A stretch of 64,000 nucleotides of DNA from Allorhodoferax sp032337135 (GTDB lineage: Bacteria > Pseudomonadota > Gammaproteobacteria > Burkholderiales > Burkholderiaceae_C): contig NZ_JAVXZZ010000002.1 in the NCBI RefSeq assembly GCF_032337135.1, forward strand, positions 868,001-932,000. The letters are read 5' to 3'. The translations under genes were made by a program, and so were the position numbers. Each line of letters opens with the position of its first letter. The first letter of the stretch is position 1. Below, piece by piece: positions 24,520 to 33,274 of this stretch. Below the pieces are notes generated by a model. It had not been told where the DNA came from. It made no database searches and saw only the letters and a list, made by a program, of their open reading frames with translations.

Positions 24520-25272
24520 ATGGGCAATCATCTGGCAGTCATCGAACAAACGCGCAGTCTCATCGCCGCGGGCGACATCGTGGGGGCGGAAGCCGCCCTG
24601 GGCGAACTGGCCGACACCGAGGGCGATGGCGCCCTGATGGTGGTGCTGGAGCAGTTGGCCCCGAAGGATGTGCTGGCCGTGATCCGCGAGTTCGACAACT
24701 CCAAGGCCTCGGTGGTGAACATGCTGGTCACGCCCGAGCAGTTTGCGCGTGCCGTGGTCATCGAGAAGCAGTACAAGGACCTCAGCCGCACCCACCTGCG
24801 CGGCATGATGAACTCGGTGATCTTCCGCGACGAGGCTGATGCGGTGGAGTTCCTCACCGCCATTGGCGACCTGGAGGGTGGTGCAGAAGCGCTGGCCGAC
24901 TACTTTGCCGAAAAGTGGAGTCGCGTGGAGGCCTTTGCGCGTACGGGCGTGTTCGACGCCGTGGAAGACTTTGGTGACCCGCTCAGCGAAGACGAACTCT
25001 ATGCCAACGCCTACGCCCACCCCCGACTCGACCACGAGGAGGTGGCCGACAACGACTGGATGGAAATGGCCTGGCTGCTGCGCTACAAGTGCCCGGACCT
25101 GTTCATCGAGACGCTGCTCACGCTGCGCGCCAAGGCGCGTGCCTTTGAACTCTCGGGTGATGAAGGTGCCTTTGGCGACGAAGACGACCACCGCGTGGAA
25201 ACCCGAGACACTGACCGCGGCAAGGCCACCCCAGCGGCGCTGGAATCCGACGACGACGAATCGGCCATCTGA
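24520..25272 (+). CDS. Unrecognised protein in J-domain cluster
   Basis: A 250-residue soluble protein without a family I can name. It is probably alpha-helical (HLAVIEQTRSLIAAGDIVGAE, ALGELADTEGDGAL, VLEQLAPKDVLAVIREF) and ends in an acidic, likely disordered tail of about 40 residues (ALESDDDESAI at the terminus). The acidic tail resembles that of the preceding protein. The AAGGAA motif 7-12 bp before the ATG serves as RBS. Neighbours: 52 bp after the 190-residue protein gene and 15 bp before the 408-residue one. Confidence 0.75.
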   Translation: MGNHLAVIEQTRSLIAAGDIVGAEAALGELADTEGDGALMVVLEQLAPKDVLAVIREFDNSKASVVNMLVTPEQFARAVVIEKQYKDLSRTHLRGMMNSVIFRDEADAVEFLTAIGDLEGGAEALADYFAEKWSRVEAFARTGVFDAVEDFGDPLSEDELYANAYAHPRLDHEEVADNDWMEMAWLLRYKCPDLFIETLLTLRAKARAFELSGDEGAFGDEDDHRVETRDTDRGKATPAALESDDDESAI

Positions 25273-25287
25273 CGGAAGCCTCATCCC

Positions 25288-26514
25288 ATGGAAGTTTCTG
25301 CGCCCGCAGCGGCCCAATCGCTGGCACATTTCGACCACCGGCTGTTCTTCGAGAAGGTGCTGGCCTATGGGCGCAGTCACGGCATCCTGACCCAGGAACG
25401 GCTGGACAGACTGTGCGAGGAAGCACCCAAAGGCATGGTGCAGCTGGCGCGCTACTTCGGCACCGAATACCTGCGCCCGGACCTGGAAAAGGCGCGGCTG
25501 CGCATCATCAGCCTGGTGAGCCTGAGCCTGGAAGTGCAGAACGACGGCGACCTGCGCCGCGCGGCCGAGAGCCTGCGCGACAACACCCTGCTCTCGCGCT
25601 CCAAGGCAGGCGCCGACATGCTCAAGGCCCTGCTGGTCATGCCGCAGAGCAGCCATTTCGGCATGAATGAGTCCAAGGTGTTCAATGACACCCTGATACC
25701 CAAGCTCGACGAGTGGAGCTTCAAGCCGGCGCACGAGTACCGGGCGGAATTGCAGCGGCGCAGCGCATTCACCCGGCAGATCGAGGCGGCACGTTGGTTC
25801 GCGGCCCAGCTCGAGCTGGACGAGGACGAGCTGCACGAGTCCGGCCACGATGCAGACGCCATCGTCCGTACCGGCTTGCTGGCCTTGAACACCAAGCGCA
25901 CGGAATTTCCGGAATGGAAAATGTTCGAGAAGCTGGTGGCCTACTGGAACCAGCAGCTGCTCAAGGACGACGGCCGACGCCTGGCCTTACCCAAGAATCT
26001 GCCTGAATCCCTCGTGGATATTGCGCAGGCCGCTCTCGATTCCATAGCAATTGATGTACGCAAGGCCAGTGGCGGCGCAGCTGCCATTCGCAAGCTGTTC
26101 CAGCAGACCCCCGCCTTCATGGGCCGCTACTACTGGCTGGAAGAAAGCATGGTGGCGGTGGTGAACTATGACCGCGCAGTGTCCAAGGAGTGGGCCAAGG
26201 CCACCGAAGGCAGCGAAGAGGAAAGTGCCCTGCTCACGCTGTTCCTGTGCATCGCGGCCGGGGCACCGAAGAAGACCTTGCTCACCGAAAAAAGCGCGGC
26301 CACCTTGGTGCGCCGCCTTCGCAAGAACGGCTGGCAGCCCGAGCTGGCGAGCGACTTCATCCGCCAGAACGCACCCTTTGCCTTTGCGCAGGACTACCTG
26401 GCGCTTTGGGAGCAGTTTGTGCAGGAATCAGCCAAGACGCTGCTCAGCGACATGGACTACCAGCTGCACGACGCCCTGGCGCTGCTGCGCCGGGAGTGCC
26501 AGGTCCAACAATAA
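25288..26514 (+). CDS. Unrecognised protein in J-domain cluster
   Basis: A 408-residue, probably all-helical cytoplasmic protein of unknown function. No catalytic motif or membrane segment is visible; segments such as FFEKVLAYGRSHGILTQERL and RLRIISLVSLSLEVQNDGDL suggest packed helices. It is the last and largest gene of the four-gene J-domain run and converges on the acyl reductase-like gene with 72 bp between. Around 26032-26070 the sequence resembles a dispersed repeat copy, encoding a stretch near IAIDVRKASGG. Confidence 0.75.
   Translation: MEVSAPAAAQSLAHFDHRLFFEKVLAYGRSHGILTQERLDRLCEEAPKGMVQLARYFGTEYLRPDLEKARLRIISLVSLSLEVQNDGDLRRAAESLRDNTLLSRSKAGADMLKALLVMPQSSHFGMNESKVFNDTLIPKLDEWSFKPAHEYRAELQRRSAFTRQIEAARWFAAQLELDEDELHESGHDADAIVRTGLLALNTKRTEFPEWKMFEKLVAYWNQQLLKDDGRRLALPKNLPESLVDIAQAALDSIAIDVRKASGGAAAIRKLFQQTPAFMGRYYWLEESMVAVVNYDRAVSKEWAKATEGSEEESALLTLFLCIAAGAPKKTLLTEKSAATLVRRLRKNGWQPELASDFIRQNAPFAFAQDYLALWEQFVQESAKTLLSDMDYQLHDALALLRRECQVQQ
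26032..26070 (+). repeat. Possible diverged copy of the dispersed ~55-bp element
   Basis: GCTCTCGATTCCATAGCAAT followed by a TACGCAAGG segment matches the core and middle of the element family, but the downstream end is poor. It lies in frame inside the 408-residue protein gene. Confidence 0.35.
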
Positions 26515-26586
26515 GGGCCGCAAGGTTTTCACCCTGCAGCCCTGGAGTCAGGGGTTTGAGTGCCCCTGTTGCTTGGCTTGGCCGAA

Positions 26587-28896
26587 TCAGGCCGTGGCAG
26601 CCTGTGCCGCGGCTTTCTTGGCGGCAGGCTTCTTCACTGCAACGGCCTTCTTGGCAGCAGCGGGCTTTTTCACGGCTGCAGCAGGTTTTACGGCGGCCGG
26701 CTTTTTGGCCGCGGGTGCCTTGGCTGCCGCGTTTGCAGGCGCAACTTTCGGCGCGGCGGCAGCCTTCTTGGGCGCGGCGGCAGCCTTCTTGGGTGCGGCG
26801 GCGGGTGCCCTGGCAGCCTTGGCGGCGGACTTGGCCTTGACGTCGCTCACTGCGCTGGAGCCACCGCCCCAGGTCTTGCGGGCCTTCTTGGCCAAGGCCA
26901 CCACCTTGGCGATGTCTTCGTCGCTGAACACGCCGTTCACACCCGAAATGGCCGCCAGCTTCATGCCGTGCTTGAGGCCCAGGCGGTAGATTTCCTTGAC
27001 CTTGGGCCATTCGGTGTCGCGACCGATCGTGAACACTTCAAAGCGGCCTTCCAGCGCCAGCACGATGGTTTCGGCCAGGCAGGCGTAGATCACGTTGGGC
27101 GGCAGGCCAATGCTCTTCATGCCCTTGACCTTGGTGGGCAGCTCGATTTCACCGGACTCGATGACCAGCACGTCGGGGCGCTTGGCCACTTCGCTCGGCG
27201 GCAGGTCCAGTGGACGAGCCACGTCGGTGATGACGCAGCCGGGTTTGACCTTGGTGATGTCGAGGATCTTCTTGCCGGCGCCGGACGTCGAGGTGACGAT
27301 CATGTCCATCTCGCCGAGCAGGTCGTCGTAGGTGTTGGAGCAGGTGACCTTGGCGTCGGGGGTGTCGAGCAGTATGGAAGCCTTGAGTTCTTCGAGCTTG
27401 GCCAGGTCGCGGCCAGCCAGCACCACTTCATCGAACGCGAAAGCCAGCAGGCGGGCGCTCACGGAACCGATGGAACCGGTAGCACCGATCACCATGGTCT
27501 TGGCGGCGACCTTCTTGCTCTTGCTGTCGAGGTTGACCAGGCCCATGCGTCGCATGGCATCGGCCGCGGCCCACAGGGCGCCGGAAGCCGAGTAGCTGTT
27601 GCCGGTGGTGATCGGGATACTGGCGCGGCGAGCCACGGTCACACCGGCGTCTCCCACCACCTTGGTGAAGGCACCCAGACCCATGATCTGTGCACCCATC
27701 TTCTCGGCCATCTCGGCGGCCTGCAGCAGGCGACGGTAGGTGAACTCGGGGCTACGCGCGAGCATTTCCTTCGGCGTGCCACCGACGGAGATGAGCCAGC
27801 CCTCGGCTTCAGCGCCCGTGGGAGAAATGATGTTCTCCATCTTGCAATACACCATGGGCGGCATGTGCGCGGCCAGGGTCTCGACCTGGTCCATGATGAA
27901 CTTGGGTGTGCCCTTGGGAATGGGGAAGCCCTTGCGGATGAATTCCTGGCTCAGCGGATGGATCACGAAGGCAAAGCGGCGGATATTGCGGAACTTGCCG
28001 GTGGGGTGCAGCAGGCGGGGCTTGAGGTCCAGTTCATTGAGGATTTCCTCGAAGTCGTCGTCCGAAACTTCTTCCGAGGGCTTTTCCAGGTGCGCCAGGA
28101 TCATGGCCTCGATGGCGTTGATGCCGACCACCTTGTCGAAGATCTTGGGCGACACGTCGATGACGAGGTTGACCTTCTGGGCCTTGAAGAACTCCATGCG
28201 CTCTTCGGTCACGGCTGAGGTGATCAGGGTCTTGCCCTCCAGGCAACCGTTGGAGGCAATCGCCTTGTACTCGGCAAACGTGCCGACGATGACATGGCAG
28301 TCTGCAGCGACAGCCGCCACACGCTTCTGCTTGAGGCGGCTCAGCGAGGTCTCGAGCAACTGACCGCCCGCGCCACTGAGCATGAGCTTGCTGCCCTTGG
28401 CGAACAGCTCCAGTTGCTCGATGGACGTGAGCATCTTGGGGGAGCCGGCCTGGAAGGTGGCGTCCGCAAAGTAGAGGTTCTTGGTGTAGTCCGACAGGGC
28501 CACCGCCATGTCGTAGTTGCGCATGCCGTTGAGGAAAAGCACCAGGTTGTTGTTGAAGTAGTTGCCCAGTTCGTGCTGCACCTGGCGCACGGCGCGCACC
28601 TGCAGCAGGCGGCGCAAGGTGGCGCCGGTGGTGACCGGCACCCGCGTCACCACATTGAGCAGCCGCTTGGTTTCCTTGTTCTCGATGGTGCGCAGGCCCA
28701 CCTGCAGGTGGTCGCTGATCTCGCCCAAGCCAATCGCATCGGCGCTGGCCTGCTGGCGGCGCATGAGTTCCCAGGCCTTGCCGGTATCCATGTCGGCACC
28801 AAGGCGCTTGATGTTGAACTTGTGGCCCAGGAAATCGATGGTGCGTTCGAAATCCTGCTTGGACGACCCCAGCGAAATGGTGACTACGTTCTTCAT
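26587..28896 (-). CDS. Large acyl-ACP reductase-like NAD(P)-binding protein with Lys/Ala/Pro tail
   Basis: A 769-residue protein in three parts. Residues 1 to about 300 form an unrecognised domain with Rossmann-like strands. Residues about 305-670 resemble cyanobacterial acyl-ACP reductase (AAR): FVIHPLS, then MGLGAFTKVV, ITTGNSYSAS, the nucleotide-binding loop GATGSIGS (471-478) and VIYACLAETIVLALEGR, whose Cys606 aligns with the AAR acyl-enzyme cysteine. Residues 677-769 are a basic Lys/Ala/Pro-rich tail like that of histone H1 or PHA-granule proteins. AAR reduces acyl-ACP or acyl-CoA to fatty aldehyde. The upstream neighbour is an iron alcohol dehydrogenase. The reductase role is inferred from similarity seen by eye. 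Confidence 0.7.
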   Translation of the reverse strand: MKNVVTISLGSSKQDFERTIDFLGHKFNIKRLGADMDTGKAWELMRRQQASADAIGLGEISDHLQVGLRTIENKETKRLLNVVTRVPVTTGATLRRLLQVRAVRQVQHELGNYFNNNLVLFLNGMRNYDMAVALSDYTKNLYFADATFQAGSPKMLTSIEQLELFAKGSKLMLSGAGGQLLETSLSRLKQKRVAAVAADCHVIVGTFAEYKAIASNGCLEGKTLITSAVTEERMEFFKAQKVNLVIDVSPKIFDKVVGINAIEAMILAHLEKPSEEVSDDDFEEILNELDLKPRLLHPTGKFRNIRRFAFVIHPLSQEFIRKGFPIPKGTPKFIMDQVETLAAHMPPMVYCKMENIISPTGAEAEGWLISVGGTPKEMLARSPEFTYRRLLQAAEMAEKMGAQIMGLGAFTKVVGDAGVTVARRASIPITTGNSYSASGALWAAADAMRRMGLVNLDSKSKKVAAKTMVIGATGSIGSVSARLLAFAFDEVVLAGRDLAKLEELKASILLDTPDAKVTCSNTYDDLLGEMDMIVTSTSGAGKKILDITKVKPGCVITDVARPLDLPPSEVAKRPDVLVIESGEIELPTKVKGMKSIGLPPNVIYACLAETIVLALEGRFEVFTIGRDTEWPKVKEIYRLGLKHGMKLAAISGVNGVFSDEDIAKVVALAKKARKTWGGGSSAVSDVKAKSAAKAARAPAAAPKKAAAAPKKAAAAPKVAPANAAAKAPAAKKPAAVKPAAAVKKPAAAKKAVAVKKPAAKKAAAQAATA
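26750..26791. repeat. 21-bp tandem duplication in the Lys/Ala/Pro tail
   Basis: Two identical 21-bp units (26750-26770 and 26771-26791) each encode a seven-residue KKAAAAP-type step. The tail seems to have grown by in-frame duplication. Confidence 0.85.
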
Positions 28897-28946
28897 GGAC
28901 AGACTCTCCTTATGCGTATTTCAGTGGTGGTGCGGGGGAAGTAACA

Positions 28947-28967
28947 GGCGCCGCCGTCGGCGGCGCC
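28947..28967 (-). other. GC-rich hairpin between Fe-ADH and reductase-like genes
   Basis: A perfect stem GGCGCCGCC / GGCGGCGCC with a GTC loop sits in the 84-bp gap. No T-run follows on the minus strand. It may stabilise the upstream message or tune read-through into the reductase-like gene. Confidence 0.6.
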
Positions 28968-28980
28968 ATTGGGGGTGATA

Positions 28981-30276
28981 TCAGCCCTTTTTCTTTTTCG
29001 ACGACACGGCGCCAGGCAACACCTTGCGGATCATGTCTTCACACTGCTCCTGCGTCATGTACCGTGGCACCGGATACCCGGTATGCGCTTCGTGGCAAGC
29101 GGCACGGGCGAGGTCAGGAATATCGGACTCCTGCAAGGCGTCGAGCACCTTGGGGATACCGAGGTCCGCATTGAGCTGGTCCACGGCATCGAGGAACTTC
29201 TGGGCCAGCACATCGCTGCTCTCGTCCTCGGTACCCACCTTGGCACGCACCGCCAGCTGGGCCAGCTTTTCGGTGATGGCTGGAGCCGAGTACTTGAGCA
29301 CGTGGGGCAGCATGATGGCGTTGGCCAAGCCATGGGGCGTGTGGTACTTGCCGCCGAACTGGTGTGCAATGGCATGCACGTAGCCCACGTTGGCACGGGT
29401 GAAGGCAAAACCGGCGTAGGTGGAGGCCAGCGCCATCTTCTCGCGGGCGGCGAGGTTCTTGCCATCACTGTAGGCGGTGCGCAGGTTCTCGAAAATGAGC
29501 CCTACGGCGGACAGCGCCATGCCGTCGGAGTACGGCGTCTTCCAGTTGCCGATGAAGGCTTCCACCGCGTGGGTCAGTGCATCGATGCCGGTCGCTGCCG
29601 TGATGTGCGGGGGCAGCCCCGTCATGAGGGAGGGGTCCAACGCTGCCATCTTGGGCACCATGCGCGGATCGACGATGACGAGTTTGCGCTGGTTGGCGGG
29701 ATCGGAGATCACGGCGGCCACCGTCACTTCGGAGCCGGTTCCTGCGGTGGTCGGCACGGCATAAATCTTGATAGGCGAACGCAGACCCTTGAGGTACCCG
29801 GCCAGCGAACGCAGCGACTTGCCCGGATTGGCCACCGCAACGGCAATGGCCTTGGAGGCATCCATGGACGATCCGCCGCCGAAGGCCACGATGGCGTCAC
29901 AGCCATTGGACTGGAACACCTCGATACCCCGTTCGATCAGGGGAATCGGCGCATCGGGCGTGATCTCGTCGAACACCACAAACTGCGCTCCACCGGCCGT
30001 GAGGGCGTCGGTCAGCGGCGTCAGCAGACCGAGCTTGGAGATGATGCTGTCGGTAACGATCAGGATCTTGGAATGACCAAACCCCGCAACAGCCTGACCG
30101 AGACGGCCACTGGAGCCTGGGCCAACCAGCAGGGTGGGCTGCGGAATAGGGATGAAACGGGTAACCATTCCGACCCCGCGCATGACGGCACCGAGACCGG
30201 TGGCGCGAAGGCTGTCTTTTGTTGCGGCTGAAAGCACGAGAAACTCCTTGAGATAAACCGGCAAAGCAAGCGTCAT
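28981..30276 (-). CDS. Iron-containing alcohol dehydrogenase
   Basis: A 431-residue group III (Fe-dependent) alcohol dehydrogenase. The NAD(P) motif GGGSSMDASKA and the substrate/metal segments GTGSEVT, DALTHAVEAF and HAIAHQFGGKYHTPHGLAN (metal histidines) are in family order. It would interconvert alcohols and aldehydes in the cytoplasm. It is the gene upstream of the acyl reductase-like gene and may reduce the aldehyde that enzyme makes. ATG 30276 (MTLALPVYL) is used; 82 further upstream codons run into the MOSC gene and look non-coding. The protein ends in KKKKG. Confidence 0.9.
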   Translation of the reverse strand: MTLALPVYLKEFLVLSAATKDSLRATGLGAVMRGVGMVTRFIPIPQPTLLVGPGSSGRLGQAVAGFGHSKILIVTDSIISKLGLLTPLTDALTAGGAQFVVFDEITPDAPIPLIERGIEVFQSNGCDAIVAFGGGSSMDASKAIAVAVANPGKSLRSLAGYLKGLRSPIKIYAVPTTAGTGSEVTVAAVISDPANQRKLVIVDPRMVPKMAALDPSLMTGLPPHITAATGIDALTHAVEAFIGNWKTPYSDGMALSAVGLIFENLRTAYSDGKNLAAREKMALASTYAGFAFTRANVGYVHAIAHQFGGKYHTPHGLANAIMLPHVLKYSAPAITEKLAQLAVRAKVGTEDESSDVLAQKFLDAVDQLNADLGIPKVLDALQESDIPDLARAACHEAHTGYPVPRYMTQEQCEDMIRKVLPGAVSSKKKKG

Positions 30277-30334
30277 CGTATTACTTTGCAATAGGGTTTG
30301 AAACCTAGAGCGACTCACGTTTTCCCTAGGGCGG

Positions 30335-30913
30335 TCAATCCCGCAGGTGCTTGCCCATCTTGGTGGCAAATCGCTGGGCAATGCTATAGGTTCTGGGTCC
30401 GGGTTCCAAGGTAAACGTTTCCCCCGCGCACAGGGCGCCACCCTGCTCCACGGCCAGATAGAAACCGCAATGGCCACTCTGTGCCATGCGCTTGGAAGCC
30501 TGGGAAAACCCCATGACCGCATTGAACTTGTAGCAGGGCTCGCGAGGCTGGGTCACCCGCAACACGCAACGCGGAAAGCGCAGAAGGTCCCCGACCCAGA
30601 CCTCCGCTTCGTTCAATCCGGCAATGCTTAAATTCTCACCCACGCCCCCAAACCCCATCGGTGCGGCTGCGACGCCAGCCTGTTGGCGTTCGTGGTTCCA
30701 AAAGGCATAGTGCTCGGTCGGATACGCGTAAATGGCCTTCTCCAACCCACCATGTACGCTCAGGTCGACTTGTTCGTCACCGGCCAAACCCAGCGGCGCC
30801 ACCATCACGTCACCCGCGAAGGGCTGCTTGCGGATGGCGGACTGGATGGATCGCCCCTGAATCAGCAAGGGCTGTGCCTTGCCCAGTTGCACGCTACGCA
30901 ACACTCCTTGCAT
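30335..30913 (-). CDS. MOSC domain protein (YiiM-like)
   Basis: A 192-residue MOSC-domain protein of the YiiM group, molybdenum-cofactor-binding proteins that reduce N-hydroxylated compounds in E. coli. Visible hallmarks are GDEQVDLSVHGG, KAIYAYPTEHYAFW, GENLSIAGLNE and PREPCYKF with the conserved Mo-ligand cysteine. It starts 1 bp after the exonuclease stop, so the two are co-transcribed. It ends 58 bp before the Fe-ADH start. Confidence 0.88.
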   Translation of the reverse strand: MQGVLRSVQLGKAQPLLIQGRSIQSAIRKQPFAGDVMVAPLGLAGDEQVDLSVHGGLEKAIYAYPTEHYAFWNHERQQAGVAAAPMGFGGVGENLSIAGLNEAEVWVGDLLRFPRCVLRVTQPREPCYKFNAVMGFSQASKRMAQSGHCGFYLAVEQGGALCAGETFTLEPGPRTYSIAQRFATKMGKHLRD

Positions 30914-30914
30914 G

Positions 30915-32030
30915 TCAAACCTCCATCTCGCTGAGTCTGATCCAGCGCTCCGTCCCGGCGCGGTGCGAGTACTTCACCCGGGCGTCCAGTTCCTCCACCC
31001 GTACGCTGGCACTCCGGCTTCGGTACACCTCGTCGCGCAGCCAATGGCATTCCGTGACCAACGCATCCTTGCCGGTGAGTGTCGTACTCCACACCTTGTT
31101 CTCGGCATTCCAGCGGTAGGCACGCGCCTTGAGCAGGTCCTTGGCTTCAAAGGGGGCACCAACGGCCTGCACCCGATAGGCAGGCAGCTGTGCAGCCTGC
31201 GCCAACAGCGCCAAGCCATTACTGCCCTGCAGCTGCGCGCGCGGCTCCACCAGCACACGCAGCAAGGCATGGCAATCGGTTTCTGCGCGATGGGCGTCGT
31301 AGAACAAGCCCAAGGACAAAGCCAGACTCTCAAGCTTGGCTGAACTTTCCTCCAACGCTTTCCAGTCCAGGTCGGCAAAGGAGCATGCCCAGGGCAAGGA
31401 CGCAAATACGGGTATGCGACGCTCAGCGAAGGGACGGTCAAAGCCCGCATTGTGGGCAATCACCAGATCAACGCCTGTCAGAAATGTGGTGATCGCCGCA
31501 TCGTCCATGCGCTTGCCCTGTACTTCACCGTCCGTGATGCCGGTGATGCGTTGGGCATCGGCCGGGATCGGGAAGCCGGGATCTTCCAGTTGATCGAACA
31601 CCTGTACCGGCCCCTCAGGCAGGGCCGTGGCTGGATTCCAGGTGAAACGCAGCATGGCCAGCTCGATGATGCGGTCGCGTCCATGGTCCAGACCGGTGGT
31701 TTCGGTATCCAGGAGCACAACCTGCAGCGTCTTTCCCTCGCTACGCACGGGCCAGTCCAGGCACGGCTGCAGGCGCCGCAGGACCCGGAAGTCGGGGTGC
31801 GCATCGAGTATGGATGCCAGTTGCTCAAAGTCGGTCGAAGTCGAAGGCGCAGGCAATGGCAAAGAGGGCGTGCTCGGCAGCGCCTTTCCCTGCGCAGGCA
31901 CAACGGTAGTCTGGGGTTTGGGCGGTGCTGACTTGGACTTGCGGGCACGGGGTACCGCAGCAGATGCCGGTACACGCAGTTCGGGAAAAAGCTCGGAGCT
32001 GAAATGGTCCTGTTGCAATGGGGGCTCCAT
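30915..32030 (-). CDS. DnaQ-like 3'-5' exonuclease domain protein
   Basis: A 371-residue protein. Residues 1 to about 95 are low-complexity and Pro/Lys-rich. The central DEDDh exonuclease domain has Exo I LLDTETTGLD, Exo II HNAGFDRPF and Exo III with HRAETD. A C-terminal domain of about 110 residues (VQAVGAPFEAKDLLKARAYRWN) resembles the extra domain of some DnaQ-like proteins in Burkholderiales. It probably acts on DNA or RNA 3' ends; it is not the polymerase epsilon subunit itself, which is shorter and lacks these extensions. It is divergent from the CoA-transferase gene. Confidence 0.82.
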   Translation of the reverse strand: MEPPLQQDHFSSELFPELRVPASAAVPRARKSKSAPPKPQTTVVPAQGKALPSTPSLPLPAPSTSTDFEQLASILDAHPDFRVLRRLQPCLDWPVRSEGKTLQVVLLDTETTGLDHGRDRIIELAMLRFTWNPATALPEGPVQVFDQLEDPGFPIPADAQRITGITDGEVQGKRMDDAAITTFLTGVDLVIAHNAGFDRPFAERRIPVFASLPWACSFADLDWKALEESSAKLESLALSLGLFYDAHRAETDCHALLRVLVEPRAQLQGSNGLALLAQAAQLPAYRVQAVGAPFEAKDLLKARAYRWNAENKVWSTTLTGKDALVTECHWLRDEVYRSRSASVRVEELDARVKYSHRAGTERWIRLSEMEV

Positions 32031-32140
32031 CTGGGGGGCATCTGACCCAAACGCACTGTCGCGTCGGTGGCAAGAGGCCCGATTATTGCCTTTATCATGG
32101 GCCCAACCACGCCACTTGCGCCCATACTTCCAAGAATTTC

Positions 32141-33055
32141 ATGCCCGTTACGACCCAGCTCCCTCGCCAGCGCGCCCTCCGTGGGGTACGCATCGTCAGC
32201 CTGGCCTTGAACCTGCCCGGTCCTGCGGCGCTCATGCGCTGTCGCGCCATGGGGGCCACATGCGTCAAAGTCGAACCACCGCCCCCAGTCGGCTCCGTCC
32301 CAGGTACCACGGCTGACCCCATGGGCGTGTACAACCGCGCGGCCTACGACACCATGCACCAGGGAGTGCGCGTACTCACAGCCGATCTCAAGACCGAGGT
32401 TGGGCAGAAAGCACTGCACCGTGAACTGGCCAAAACCGACGTCCTGTTGACCTCGTTTCGACCGTCGGCCCTGGCCAAACTGGGTTTGCAGTGGAGCGCC
32501 TTGCGCAAACAGTACCCACAACTCTCTTTGGTTGAAATTGTTGGTGCACCCGGTGTACGCGCGGAAGAACCGGGACACGACCTGACTTACATGGCCGAGA
32601 GTGGGCTGGTTACCGGCACCGAACTACCACCGACCCTGTACGCCGACATGGGTGGCTCGCTCATGGCCAGTGAAGCCGTATTGCAGGCTCGCCTGCTGCA
32701 ACTGAGCAAAGGCAAGGGAGTATGCCTGGAGATTGCCCTGTCCGAGGCAGCCAATTACCTCGCCCTGCCCCGTGCCTGGGGCCTGACCACCCGCGGAGCG
32801 GCGGTGGGAGGCGGCCACGCGGGCTACCGTGTGTTTCCCTGCAAGGATGGCCGCGTGGCCCTGGCGGCGCTGGAGCCCCATTTCGCCGCCGTGCTGGCCA
32901 AGGAAGTCGGCCTTCCAAAGAGCAACATCATGGCCATGTTCATGCCAGACAGCCATACCGCAGTCGCCCAATGGTGCGCACAACGCAGCTGCGCCGAACT
33001 CGAAGCCATTGGCACCGCCCGGGACATCCCACTCTACACCCTGCCTACGGCCTGA
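32141..33055 (+). CDS. CaiB/BaiF family protein, alpha-methylacyl-CoA racemase-like
   Basis: A 304-residue class III CoA-transferase-fold protein. The N-terminal Rossmann region reads LRGVRIVSLALNLPGPAA. His146 in GHDLTY and Asp169 in ADMGGS match the catalytic pair of alpha-methylacyl-CoA racemase. It would act on acyl-CoA esters. At 304 residues it is shorter than most relatives (360-400), lacking part of the C-terminal region, but the frame is intact. ATG 32141 (MPVTTQLPRQ) precedes the conserved start; longer frames run into the divergent promoter gap. Confidence 0.82.
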   Translation: MPVTTQLPRQRALRGVRIVSLALNLPGPAALMRCRAMGATCVKVEPPPPVGSVPGTTADPMGVYNRAAYDTMHQGVRVLTADLKTEVGQKALHRELAKTDVLLTSFRPSALAKLGLQWSALRKQYPQLSLVEIVGAPGVRAEEPGHDLTYMAESGLVTGTELPPTLYADMGGSLMASEAVLQARLLQLSKGKGVCLEIALSEAANYLALPRAWGLTTRGAAVGGGHAGYRVFPCKDGRVALAALEPHFAAVLAKEVGLPKSNIMAMFMPDSHTAVAQWCAQRSCAELEAIGTARDIPLYTLPTA

Positions 33056-33089
33056 GCCATTTCCCGGGGGCGCGCCGGAGCCACTTTCT

Positions 33090-33146
33090 GTTGCTATCCT
33101 TTCAATAGCTAATTACGCAATATTTTTAAAGACTTGCGGCTCATTG
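33090..33146 (+). repeat. Dispersed ~55-bp element, copy 3 (intergenic)
   Basis: TTGCTATCCTTTCAATAGCT followed by ATTACGCAA and a diverged right end, in the 219-bp gap after the racemase-like gene. Confidence 0.7.
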
Positions 33147-33274
33147 CCTGCTTGAATCCGTAGAAACCCGCTCCCCTGTTCATGGGATTGCGGACCGGTA
33201 AAAACAGGTTCACAATGCATTTCCGAGACTTTGTGCAGGGATGTTTCCTGCATGCAGGTCAGGAGGATGGCAGT

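Noticed and set aside
26590..26868. Alternating Lys/Ala coding region as a CRISPR-like or satellite repeat
   Set aside because: Repeats are in frame, degenerate and without spacers; they encode the protein tail.
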